Origin: Gymnogyps californianus
Lineage: Eukaryota; Chordata; Aves; Accipitriformes; Cathartidae
DNA: 64,000 nt
Assembly (NCBI RefSeq): GCF_018139145.2
Contig: NC_059471.1
Coordinates: 208,587,494-208,651,493 of the forward strand
Reading direction: 5' to 3'
Numbering within the stretch: position 1 is the first letter of the stretch; each line of letters starts with the position of its first letter. Of this stretch, positions 13,513-25,847 are shown one piece after another. Below the pieces are notes generated by a model that was given only the letters and a program-made list of their open reading frames with translations, made no database searches and was not told the DNA's origin. The translations under genes and the position numbers were made by a program.

Positions 13513-13539
13513 CAATGATAATGATAATAATAATAATAT
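13513..13539. repeat. (ATG/AAT)n trinucleotide run within the LTR
   Basis: AATGATAATG and AATAATAATAAT units lie inside the LTR between its TATA box and poly(A) signal. This is a local expansion within the element. Confidence 0.7.
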
Positions 13540-13670
13540 GACAATAGCAATACTAAAAGAATTAAACTATACAAAGCAAGTGGTGCACAATGCAATTGCT
13601 CACCACTCGTTGACCGATGCCCAGTTAGTTCCCGAGCCGCGATCCCCCCTCCCAGTTAACTCCCCCCAGT

Positions 13671-13677
13671 TTATATA
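13671..13677 (-). promoter_or_regulatory. LTR TATA box TATATAA
   Basis: TATATAA on the minus strand, within CCCAGTATATAAACTGG, sits just downstream of a CRE/AP-1-like TGACATCAT (13684-13692 plus coordinates). The arrangement is that of a U3 core promoter directing transcription toward lower coordinates. Whether it is active cannot be told from sequence. Confidence 0.75.
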
Positions 13678-16600
13678 CTGGGCATGATGTCATATGGTAT
13701 GGAATAGCTCTTTGGCCAGTTTGGGTCAGCTGTCCTGATGGTGTCCCCTCCCAGCTTCTTGTGCCCCTCCAGCCTTCTTGCTGGCTGGGCACGAGAAGCT
13801 GAAAAATCCTTGACTTAGTATAAACACTACTTAGCAACAACTAAAAACATCGGTGTGTTATCAACATTCTTTTCCTACTAAATCCAAAACACAGCACTAT
13901 ACCAGCTACTAGGAAGAAAATTAACTCTGTCCTAGCCGAAACCAGGACAATTTGAAATAATTTGCTGTCAAATTTATTGTTTCAAGTTAATGTGATTTCA
14001 GTGCATTTATCAGATGTATCGATAGCACTATCAGCTAAAATGCATTAGAATGCTACGTTGTTTGTTGCTTGGGTCTTTTCATGTTTTGGCTCAACATCTG
14101 CAGACAGTTGTGTAAACTATAGTGGATCCACTCATAACCTTTACCACTGAAGTGGTTTACAGCAGTTCCTAAACCCTTGCTTTTAACATTTTGTACTGAT
14201 TGTGCTATTCCTACAATCTTTATTCCAAAGACCCTGGACGTTCTCTTTGACATCATAACGTTGAGGATATTCAGCCATTGCCTCCAGCTGATCACACCCA
14301 TAATTTAATTTTCCCTCTCTGCCACAAACTCTCCCTGTTAAAACCTTTTTAATAATTCTGAACAATACCAGCATCCCAGCTTTAATTCAAACTAATAACC
14401 TGGCCACTGTTGTCAACCCAGAACTTCCTCTAGATCCTTAAATTCAAATCATGCTTCACAGAAACAGCATTCTCTATCATCGAACTACACTAGAAGGCAG
14501 GATGCAAAACTCTCTGGGCCTAAACCAACCTCTTACGCAGTTTTAAATATATATATATCTATCTCCTTAAAAAAGATTGCTAAAATATTTAGGGAAGGAA
14601 ATTTGATAGCCTTCCAAACTCTGTTTTCTCACTATTTGAATATCTTTGTAGCCAGATGAAAATTTTTCCTAATATTCAAATCAGAAAATGTACCAGATCC
14701 CTTATGACTCTTTTCTATGGCAATAGACTGGATTTCTCCAGAATGGTCTTCCACATATTGGATGACAGCTCTTATGTCTCCCTACAATATTCTCTATTTC
14801 TGAGCAATGAAGCCTAATTATTTTAATCTTTTTTCATAGACCATGCTTGTTACTCACAATTGCACTCTCTCTCCCTGGTCTATAGCTTTCTTAAAGCAGA
14901 TCTGCTCAAAAGATGGACACAAAATTCTAGCTGAGATCTTAATAGTAGTGAATGCAGATGAAGTAACAGCCTCCTCATAAAGTGTCTCTGTTAATTTAGC
15001 AGAGTTAGATTTTCCTCCTTTGAAACCACATCACACTGTTAATTTATATGAAATTCATGATGCATTATAACCTTCAGACATTTTTCTGCCTTACTGATGC
15101 CCAGCGATTTTTTTTTTCATGTATTTGTTATATTTCTTCCTACTAAAAGTAGAGTTTTGTTCTTGTCTTTACTGGATTTATCTTGTTGGGTTTAGACATC
15201 ACCCCATTTGTAGCTGTATTAGGAATTCCAGCCCTGCTCTTCACAGTATTTGCAATTCTTCTTAGCCTTACTTCATCTTCAGTTTCATACCTGTACCCTC
15301 TCGACCAACATCAGTAATGAAAATACTGGGATCTCACTGAAAGTATCCCAGGCAATAAATTATGCTGCTGCTTCTTCAATCCTGCAGGACTTTTCCTGTC
15401 CTCCATAGAGTCTCAAAATAATCACGTACAGGTCAAAGACTATTTTGGATGGATCTTTAAGTACTCTCATCAAATGCTTTATCATGTCCTCCTAAATGAA
15501 AATATTCACCTTTTCCTAATAGTCTCTAGCCTAGTCTAGCCTTATTCATACTGAAAATTGTTTGTTTTTTTTTTTTAAATTAATGTGATTAAGCTTCTGT
15601 TTACCATACTTGTAGAAGGGACAATGAGAATTAATGTGCTACAGATTGCTCAATAAATGTCAGGCAACAGTGAAAGGACTTTTCAGTGGTTATTAAAAAC
15701 AATACAACCTAACATAACTTAATTGCAAAGGTCTGCAATTCCATGTCTCTCCATTTTTGCAATTTCCATGAAGTCTGATGGCTGCTTATTCCCCACTCCT
15801 CCTCCCCCAGAAGACTGCATAATTATAAGCCTCTTGATCACGGGCTGCGGTTTCACCTGTATTTCTCTGGCAAAAATACCAGCCCAAAAAACCTCTTGCC
15901 TTCTCATCTGTTTACTCAAAAGTTTCTGAAAACAGATGTGAATTTGACCAAGGAACTAATATGGCAAAAATCAAATATTTCCCAGGCTTAATTTTTATTA
16001 GGATTGAGGAAACTTTCCAGGTCATCTCACGGCCACACAAATAGTTGGGCTAGTACAATTCAAAGAGTGGATATGGGACAGGAATGAGCAACAGTGAACA
16101 AATGCCACTTAAATCACTGTAAACAACATTGCTATCAAATATAAACCCCTTTCCTTGTTTAGCAGTTCAGTACTTGAAACAGGACATTCACAAGAATTGC
16201 ACTTGATTCAGCCAGGTTTCCTTCATAGCCAGTGGATAAATTTTTATCATTGGAAAAGAGGCATACAGAGACGGTCAAACTAATACATCTTAAAAGTACC
16301 TGTTTCTTTCCATTCATATCACAATTGATCTGATCTAAAGTGGTTTTGCAGCAGGCATGCTCATGGTAGTGTCTCCACTAGCAAGGTGCCTTCTCTGTTT
16401 GAAAACAGAGTATCAGAGCTTGTATTGCAGTTCTCACTCAAAGCATTCACGTAAGACATTTAAAAATATACTCTACAAAAAAATAAAATTGACTTTTTGT
16501 GATTCTGCTAGTAACCTTAAACTAATGTGACACTCATGCACGTAGTTCTAGAACTTCCCAAGTTTACACATTTTTCTTCATGCTTTTTTTAACTTTTGTC

Positions 16601-19600
16601 TGCAGTTGGGTATCACCAAAACTTTCTTTGCTTCTTCAGTAACTGGTTAAATTATTTCAAAATCTCACTGATTTACACCATTATTCAGTTGTTAACAGTA
16701 TTTAACTGAAAAATTTACTATTTATATAATCAAATTTGTGCCAAACTACTGTGTATAAATGTAAGGCATTTAAGATAATTAAATTCCAAGCATTCAGTAT
16801 GGTTCAATTCAGTTCACTGGCCTCAGTGGTTATTCAACTAATAGATTTCAATGCATATGAATTAAAAAAACAAAAATAAATTTATAGTTAATTAGAGAAT
16901 GGAGCAGTGATTTTCAAATCTGCATCTATCTCAAAAGCCTTTTCCCAGCTACAGAACAAATTTTAACTTTTCAGGATTGTATCCAAAACCACAGAGAGAA
17001 TAAGATAAAATGGCGCTTTGTTTCCCCTCTTAATATAATATTCCTCGAGATTTTATCAACAAGAAAATCCTGTAGCTGCTATCCTAGGAAGTCTTAGAAA
17101 ACATAAATGTAGCAACCAGCAGAGCTAGTGAAAAATTTAAAATCACGTAAGTACTGTCTTCTAAAAATCAAAGTTATTAAGAAAAGATAAATTAATTTTT
17201 TTTTCCAAGTTAAATTATTTTATTTCTGTCCACTCAAATTAAGTATTTTATTTCATATTACTTTGTGAGTCAGAGCCTGCCTGACTTGGTAAGAGTTGAG
17301 GGTAGAAATTTCAGTATCATGGCACTTGAAATTATATTCCCTCTCTTCATCCCATATTGTGAAAACATTAATTTAATTCTTCACATTAACATAGATTTTT
17401 TATTATTTTTATTCTGTTATGTCAACAGCTTTATTTTTAATTTAACTTGACACTGAATTGTCACAGTTGATCTAATGCAGTCTCTTGGATGAATTCTAAT
17501 TAATTCCGATGCCTCCTTCCTCACCTCTATCAGCTAGTCTCATGGGCTGGACTTCCTTCATAACGACAGTTCTTACCACAGCTTCTCTTGAAAGTCCCAT
17601 TGCATGTACCTCATAGGAAATATATTCCTAGGGGAGATCATAACATAGAGGTAATTTGCAAACTATTAGGAACTTCTGTGAAAACCCAATCTTTGGCAAG
17701 GTTGAATGAAATCTGAGAGTAAAAGGAAAGCACTAATACTCTGAATACCAAAATCAGAGACATTTGAAATGTGACAGGATTCAGGGACCAAGTCATCTTC
17801 ATCTCTAGTTTCTCTAGTTCATAATAATGATTGTGTGAGTTTTAGGTTTTAAAATACATTTATTCTTTCATATAAATAGCACCCATATCAATTTCCTTTC
17901 CCCATCTCAGTACACCTCATTATGAAAACCACCCAATAAGTCTGAGATCTTCTCTTTGCTCTAACAGTTTCAACACAGTAGAATAACTACTGCATCACAT
18001 AAAATTGATTATTCACTTTTCAGTGTCATTCTTGTATTACATACTTGAATTACTTTTCCATGTAATGGAATATACTTTTCTGCGTTCAGTACTTTATGAA
18101 CCCTTTCGTCACATACGATACATAGCCCAGCATGTTGGTTTCAGTAAAATGCACAGTAGAGAGGAGCTTACTAAATGTTACATAGATATCCAGGTTGGAT
18201 TTATGTTCTGTTTTATAACTACCTGTTGTAATGGTATATGCTTCATGTCCAAAACAACACTCACCCCCATAAAAATCAAGGTTTTTCTGCTTATTCTTAA
18301 TGCATCTAATGCAATAAGAGGAATTTTCCAGAATCTAATAAATATGAAAAACCTATGTTCTTTTTCACTAACTTGTCATGTTTGACTATGGGGAGGGAAG
18401 GGCTGAATAGTCATAACTGGATTTAAAACAATTCTGCAGCACCATTATGGTAATAAACAGATCTCTCTCTGCATCTGGAGCAGCAGACATTCACACTCAA
18501 ATTTAAAACAAAGAGATAAATACCTAATTACTAATGCCATGCAGTTACCAGTGCTATACTCTGCCACATTTCACCATGGCGCAGTGCCAGAGACATTCAG
18601 TACTACCCATACTTGTGGTGGGAAACCAAACCAAACCCAACCCAAAACTGGGGGAGTTCCCACAATGTGATGAGCCGGCAGTTACACAGGGCAGGGTATG
18701 AAGTAATCAGTGCTGTAGCATCACCACTCCGGGATGGCCGCTTGCAAGGGTGGAAATTTATTGAAGAACAGTTTTGGTATTACAGAGACTGGAGCTGTGG
18801 CCCACCTTAGTCCAAAGTCTGCCTCTGTCTTCCTCCTGCTACGAATGTAAGTCTTGGACCCCTAATTTCTGATTAATTTATAAAAACAACTTATGATCAT
18901 TTGTGAAGCAGCAAGTTAAATTCAGTCCTGCTGAAATAATAATTACTCAGTTCCCTCTTTTGCCTGCTGATCAATGGGAACTCTCTGCTACAACCAAAAG
19001 GCATCTTATTTTAGAGTAAATCCTATTTTTCTGAAAAACAAAAGCTACAGGGATGCTAGGATTTCTAATATACATAAAATTAAATCAACTTTGAGTAACT
19101 TTAGTTTTAATGAACAAGCTTCCAAAAAAAGGTGAAATTGTAAACATGAATAAGTGTAGCATTCTCTGAAGAGCTCAGTGAAGTTCTGTCTATGCCACTG
19201 TAAAAACAAAATCAGCTTTTAAAAGAAAGTTTCTCTATTTTTCAATAATTTTTCAATTATTTTAATGTAGGAAATAATTTTCTCCTTAAATGAACAAAGC
19301 AAAATGAGGATCAAGAGACTCTAAAATGGAATTTTAACATGTCTAATGTAAATCTTGTAAAACTATTTTAAATCAACAAAGACCAAAGGTAAGAAGCTAA
19401 AGAACTGTGACATCAAAACAGGAAATTCTGTCACAGATTGAAGTAAATATGCTGAGAAGTATTAAATGAAGAGGGAACTGTGTTACATTCAGTACTTGCA
19501 AATGGAAAGCTAAAAATATCAATTTTATGGTAGCTAGCTATTCAGGAAGAAACATGAACTCAGATTCTAAGCTGGATATTAAGCAAGTCAAAATTACACA

Positions 19601-22600
19601 GCAAATAGGACAAAAAATATTCCAATTGGAACTGAAACTGATAGTCAGAGTTGGATGTATGATGCAGCAGCCTGGTCGATGTGTTACCTCATAACATCCT
19701 ACCAAGTAAACATTCTGCATTTCCTAGTATTTGACCTGTTCCTGGTAACAAAATAGTTCAACTTCCATAATATTCATGAGAAAAAATGCAGAAAGTAATG
19801 TCAAAACCAAAACAAATTAAAATCACAGTAATTGGAGAACGTCAGTATCTGTGATAATAGATAATATTGACACTATTTGGCAAGTCCACTGCGATTATCG
19901 TACAAAGTCTGTCCTTACTGCAAAATGACACAATAAAGTGAAGAGATAAACTGAAAGACTTGCACTGCTAAAAATAGTAAGTATGAAGACTATACAGTCT
20001 AAATAAATCAGTCTTTACTAAGCAGGGGAAAAAGCACGCAGAAAGATGTTTCAGAAGCAACTTAAAAACTTATGAATCTGAGCCTTAGACTCCAAGTTTC
20101 TAGGTAAGCTTGGAAAACAACATGTAAGTTACCTAGGTATCGTTAATATATTTTATCTATCTTAATCTCATTGAAATGCATTCACTCACTGCCTTAAGCA
20201 CATTCAGAAACAGAGGCTGGAACATACTTTTTTCCCCTTCGGATAAGTAGTAGAAAAATATATGAAAGCAGTATGTATTAAAGTGGAGGGTTTGAGTTAC
20301 ATGGTAAATGCATTATTGCCAGAAAAGGATTATGGAAAACAAACAGGGACAAGAAAACACATTTACATTTTGTATTTGTGTGCTTATGAAAACTGTAGGA
20401 ACTGGCAAGTAGCAACTATTTGGAATGCAACATGATCTTTTGGTAAACTGCAATCAGAATAAATAAAATTTATAAAGTGGCGACCTCCCTGTGCCATTCC
20501 TGGCTCACAAGATTTTTATTAAGTGTATTTTTCTCTTGGGTGATGAAGCCTGGACTAACACTGCCAGATCAAGGGTCCCTTTTCAGAGAGGGAGCTAGTT
20601 GAACGTTTGGGAAGCCTGACCTGGGTCATGATTTTTCAAAAGTTCATGAATGGAACAGATTTGTCAAATATGCTTAAGTACTTCCTACTGAAATAAACAC
20701 AAGATTTGTTGCTAACTCCAAGCACTCCCAAACCAAAGGGAAAAGTGAGAGCAGCTATGAATAAGATCATGGGTAAGTACAGATAAACAGGGTCCACTTA
20801 AAGAGAAAACAATACATAATTACTTTAATACGGATTTTAGGAAAGCTTTTGCATATACATTCATAAAAGCTATTGCAGAGAAACAAAAACATATTCCTTA
20901 AATAACTAAAAAGATATGAAATATTAAACACATTTTGGAATCCAAGTTTAAAGCGCTATAAATAAAAGGTGCTAGTCTGTGAATAACAGAATCATGTATT
21001 TCAGGATAACAATAAAGGACTATAAGAAAGTAAAAAATACGGATCCATCCACTTAACAGCTTTTATATTGTGGCTGAACCAAAATCATCAATGTTCTGAC
21101 TTTATTCTGGGTTTACTCCTCAAGTGCAGTTGGCAAATCGTCTTGGCTGATGTACAGAAAAAGCTGAAGCAGATTTTAGAACATTTTTTTTAAATGGGAA
21201 ACCATTCATCTCCAGCGGTGCGAATGAACAATGCTGTGTTGTGTACACCAATGGCTCTCAGACTTTTTACACTAATATTTTCACCTCCAAACATTTTCTG
21301 TCAGTCACCTTACATCTCCATGTCAAATTTAAACACAGTGCAGACAATGCTAACAAGGGAAAGGATATGGGTCCAAAGACCTGTTACAAGACATTTCCCA
21401 ATGCGGACTGCTCTCTATCGACCAAAGTGTCTCTAGATTCAGACTGGAAGCATTGGTTCAGAGATCTGAAGCTGAGCAGTGCTTCATCCTTTAGAGGCCT
21501 TATCAGTCAGGTGGAGGGAATCGTTGCCTGCAGCTGTTCTGCACAAAGTGCGCGAACTAAGGCACAGCTGCTGTCTGCCTCCTTGCCTGACACTTCAGGA
21601 TCTGGCCCATACGGTTTGTTTATATCTGTTTGCTCATAATTTGGCTGACTGTCATTTTCTAAGAAGGATGGTGCTAATATCATATTGCTCCATATTATGA
21701 ATCACAGACAAGCATATGACCATTTCTGTTCCCGTTACTCATTTCTGGTTTGTTTCATGAACAGGCAGAATAAGGAAGTTTACAGACATGCTGCTTCTGT
21801 ATAGACTGGAGGACGCACCAGGGAAAAATGCTATGTGTACACACACAGAATCTCATCATCACTAGCTTATTGGGCAGCAGCCAATTTATTCATCAAAGCA
21901 CTCAGCTTTACATCTTTTTTTTAATATTCTATATGGAACAATAAAACAGCAAGACATTTGGAACAGATAGCTAATGGTTACCTTTTTTTTGGTCTAGCAG
22001 ATTTACAACTATGTTTAGAAAATGTCTACATCTTCTAGGATGCAGAAGAGGAGAAATGAATTGTGTGCATACTCGAAAAACTCAGAAGTTTCCAACACAT
22101 TATGGTGAAACCCTTGAAAGGTACCCGTAATATCTTATGGATAAAATATATACTGCCACTTTGCTTGTTTTCTTCTATGTTCTTTGCCACATGGAGGTGA
22201 TAAGAAACTAATTCCCCACAGAAAGCTGGCAAACATTTCTGATAGACCTCAAACAGCTGATACTAAGAAGTACTGTGCAAGTGTCAGTTCCATGGAAGTC
22301 TCCCTGACCACACAAGGCTGGCTGTCTGGCACTGCTAGGAGAGACACCAACTTGTAACCTCTGCGGGAGATAAAGGGAAACAAAGAGCTCCAGATTAACT
22401 AAGAAAACAAGAATTCTAGGTAAGACTATACATACAGACTGTTGCATTAATACACATTTTCTTATGCTCCATCTTTTCTGTTGAGATAATGTATACCTTT
22501 GAAGAGGCTGATTTGTGCCATTGTGTTCGCAAGTCACAGCTCCCAGCAGGGAGGCACTGGTAGGGCACTCAGCCCCATTCAGGCCTACAGGACTATCAGG

Positions 22601-23187
22601 TACCCAAAGTTTATCCCTCATGTGGCCCAGTCTAACAAATGGAACAACTGTAGAGTTACAGCTGGAGTTCTGCTGTGGGATAACCTGCCTGGCCTACCAC
22701 CACTGTCTCAGACGGCTGAAGGTATTCTGCAATCCTGAGTCACATCTGCCAGCCCAATTATTTGCAGATAATTTGGTTCCCTAAAGAACCTCAAATAGCA
22801 CAAGATGCCTTTGTTGGGAGATTCTCACCAGTGGAGTCTAGAGAGTGATTTAGTTGATAGGATGGTAGGTGTCTACCCTAGAACCGCCTGAAGAGCTTTC
22901 CGAAGTTTGCTGACCTGTGTTAACTAGATCTGTATTGACTATAACAAGAACTTAGAGATCTTTTCTAAGTATATGTGGAACAGAGATCTATTTTTATATG
23001 AACATTCTACACTAACATCTAACATTACACATCTGAATCTGCACACTGAACTGGATCTCATCCTATGCACCACTGTGGTAAGTAACATCACAAGAGGGAA
23101 ATGATGTACCCAACTGCTTGGTTGGTTCTGCAGAAACTAGCTTGCTCCCTGCTGTTTTCACAGTATACAGAGAGGCAGAAAGTATTT

Positions 23188-23204
23188 AAAAAAAAAAAAA
23201 AAAA
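23188..23204. repeat. poly(A) tract, 17 A
   Basis: Uninterrupted run of 17 A. No target-site duplication or retropseudogene body was recognised upstream, so it is listed as a simple homopolymer. Confidence 0.8.
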
Positions 23205-24712
23205 GACAAAAACAAAACACTGTATTTTAATGTCTAATGAGAATCAGCAAATTTGAGCAATAAAAGCAAAAAAGCTTTCAAAATGAAAAGCTCTCTGAAG
23301 CAAATTTTCCAGGGTACGCAGTTGGAAAAATGCTCCCAGCTGTTTTCTTCCTTATTAATATTACTAGTCACAAGGTGGATAAAAAGGGAAAATGGTATGT
23401 TACCATAAATCCATGCACACAACAATAAATTGCAAGGTTTTACAGAACATCTCTCTTAGATCAGCATTTCATAACAGAAGAACAGCATCAGTGACCACTT
23501 CTCAGATTTAAAAAAGGTTGGGCACTGACCTGGGTGAACTGACCTAGCTAAGAACATGGCATACATTACTGGCAAAGGTGGGAATAAAAACATTCCACTT
23601 TGGGTTAGCAGTCCAATGAACAAGTCTACTATCCAGGCTCCTCTGATATAGTTCAATACTGACCCATCCTGTCACAAGACATCAGTTGGGAGAAATAACT
23701 GAAAAAAAGAGAAACCACTTCTTTTTTTCACCATTAATGCTAAATGCATGAAGGTCAATGGAAGGCTGAACACCAACTTTGACTTTTGGCTGGAAAATGT
23801 TCCTCACAGAAATGGAAGTCAAAAACCTAATTAAATTTTCTTCACAATACTTGCCTAACAATGATGCACTTAGTCCTTTTCATTTTCAAATTGCTTTGCA
23901 AACGTTAACTACATTGAATGCCTAATGATTACAAATTACCATGTATCAGTGATCAAACAGCTTTCTCTACTGGATCACAGCAGTTACTCGGAAAACACAG
24001 AGAGCAGACTTTTCAGATACAGTTTATATGTCCTCCATAAGGTACTTCTGATTGCTCTTTCCCTTAGTAACACCGAGCCACATTTTTTGATTTATCATGT
24101 AATCGGGTCATTACTGATTTTCAGCTACTTGGAGGAAAAAGGCATTTTACAAATGGCTGCTACAGTATTACAAATGATATAAAATCATAGGGTTTAGAAG
24201 ACTTCACAGACAGAACTAAAAACAATGATATGAAAATATATCTAATGAAGTTTATATTTTAACGTATATTCACAAAGCCTGAAGACAGAACACATCCACA
24301 AAGAAGCAGGGGTTTACAGCCATATTTTATATATAGCAAAGCAAATTTTCATAGATACAAATATTAAATCACACATTGTAGCAAAAGAGACACTAAATAT
24401 ATCTGAAATGGATTTCTCAATTAAATATTGTAGTCAAAAGGCTACAGAAACAATTTTTCATCATTTCTTTTTCTCAGTGCAAAAAAATGACTGATTAATA
24501 CACTTTATTGATAAAGCCTTCCAGTGTCCTCAAGATCCCAATTATGTACTTCTTTGCTAATTAAAACTTGAAATAAAACTCACACAGCTTACAACAACTG
24601 CAGACTAGAATTGATACTAGCATCATGCTTCTGTCATGTAACACAAGGATTTCAAAGTAGTTTCATATAAATGATTCACACGTTGGATACTTCTGGTTTG
24701 ATCTTGGTGCTC

Positions 24713-24745
24713 CAATATAATATACATATTATAATATATATTATG
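24713..24745. repeat. palindromic TA-rich stretch
   Basis: A run of AATATAATAT/ATATTATAAT-like blocks, partly self-complementary. Likely a cruciform-prone simple repeat. Confidence 0.6.
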
Positions 24746-25831
24746 TTCACATAATCAGTGAGATACTTTGTGTATCATCATCTGCTCCATTTCAAGAAAA
24801 TTCAAAAAACTTACCAGTTTTCTGACACAGTGTAATTTGATTGTTTTCCCATTTTAGCAACTGATTGGAACATTGTGGACACAGAACTGTGGATCAGAAT
24901 TTATTGTGCCAAAACTATATTGAAAATGCTCATCCCACTCATTATGAAATGGACCGTTTTCCTGATTTGCCCCTGAAACTATCTCACCTCCATTCTACTT
25001 TTAGTAACCATTTTGGTGCCCATTTTAAGCACATGAAACCCGAGTTTCTTGAGTTCACGCCTAATACACATTGCAATTTGGCACTGCCTCATTTGGCTGA
25101 CCTATTAGTTTCTTATGACCACCTAGCACAATATGTGCCTTCTGAAAGTGGTTGGTAGGAAAATGCAAAGAAATGATACAAGAAAAGAGTGCTTAGAAGC
25201 AACACTCCTTTCTCTTGTTCATACGGCTTTTCATTTTACTTAATCACACTGAACCTCTTTTACCAGTGTCTCCCTGCATTTTTCAGGCAGCAAAATACAT
25301 TCTTAGGTACTAAAATAAGAGAAAGATTAACGATTTTTTCAATGAGTTTTGGAAATAAAAAAATATTTTTCACTGCAACCTAGAACATTCTGGAGGGGAT
25401 ACAGCACAGCAGAGATTCCAGAATTTATAGTATTTTCCTGCAGCACATCACTACTTTAGGGCCAGAAGAAGAAAATAATACACTGAGTTGATGAATTACT
25501 GATTATTTTAGCATAGGCATAGAAGAGATGGGTGTTTCCTTTACTGAACTCCCATGACACACTTCCCCACAGCATGCAGGGTCTAAACAGCATTTGAATG
25601 AGGGGTTATAGCAGTCACTCTGTAAGCACTTCACTGATCCTGCTCCTACCAGAATTAGTGGCCAAGTTGCTGCCAAGTTCAAGTTCAGGGGGTGCACACT
25701 CACATGCAGCTGCAGGGCCATGTGCGAGCACCGTAGTCTCACAAAGATTGAAATACCATCCTCACAAAACCAGAACTGATGGTTCTCCCAAACATTGTTC
25801 AGGAATTACTCTGGGTTGCTCAGTAAATACA

Positions 25832-25847
25832 GGGGGGATGGGGGGGG
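25832..25847 (+). repeat. two long G runs, possible G-quadruplex
   Basis: Six G, then AT, then eight G on the plus strand. Splitting the long runs gives enough G3 blocks for a quadruplex, though loops would be one to two bases. No gene context. Confidence 0.5.

Larger units (their letters stand above)
13367..13949 (-). mobile_element. solo LTR of an avian endogenous retrovirus (ERVL-like), minus strand
   Basis: A 583-bp element bounded by TGTC at 13367 and GACA at 13949 (the TG...CA inverted termini of LTRs) and flanked by the exact repeat ATTTG. The sense strand is minus: reading that way it starts TGTCCTGGTTTCGG and contains a CRE/AP-1-like TGACATCAT, a TATATAA box, then ATTAAA as a poly(A) signal about 185 bases later, and ends GGGGTTAAACCACGACA. 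No gag, pol or env sequence adjoins it, so it is a solo LTR left by recombination between the two LTRs of a provirus. I recognise the LTR from memory as one common in neoavian birds; the class (ERVL) is inferred from the 5-bp duplication. The short open frames inside it are not genes. Confidence 0.92.
13362..13954. repeat. 5-bp target site duplication ATTTG around the solo LTR
   Basis: ATTTG occurs immediately before the LTR (13362-13366) and immediately after it (13950-13954). The exact direct repeat defines the LTR boundaries and is the footprint of retroviral integrase. A 5-bp duplication is typical of ERVL and some gamma-type elements. Confidence 0.9.

Noticed and set aside
13505..13840. 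Two open frames near 13.5-13.8 kb
   Set aside because: Both lie inside the solo LTR and reflect its low stop density, not a gene.
18005..18385. 126-codon plus-strand frame with hydrophobic stretches
   Set aside because: Starts at TTG, is rich in Phe/Ile/Leu as expected from AT-rich DNA, and has no known family.
21241..21639. 132-codon plus-strand frame
   Set aside because: Starts at GTG, overlaps two other frames, and has no recognised domain.
22208..22621. 137-codon ATG frame on the minus strand
   Set aside because: No recognisable domain, no splice or promoter context, and overlapping frames on the other strand in the same GC-richer patch suggest chance.
23188..23204. A17 tract as the tail of a processed pseudogene
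   Set aside because: No mRNA-like body upstream and no flanking target duplication were seen.
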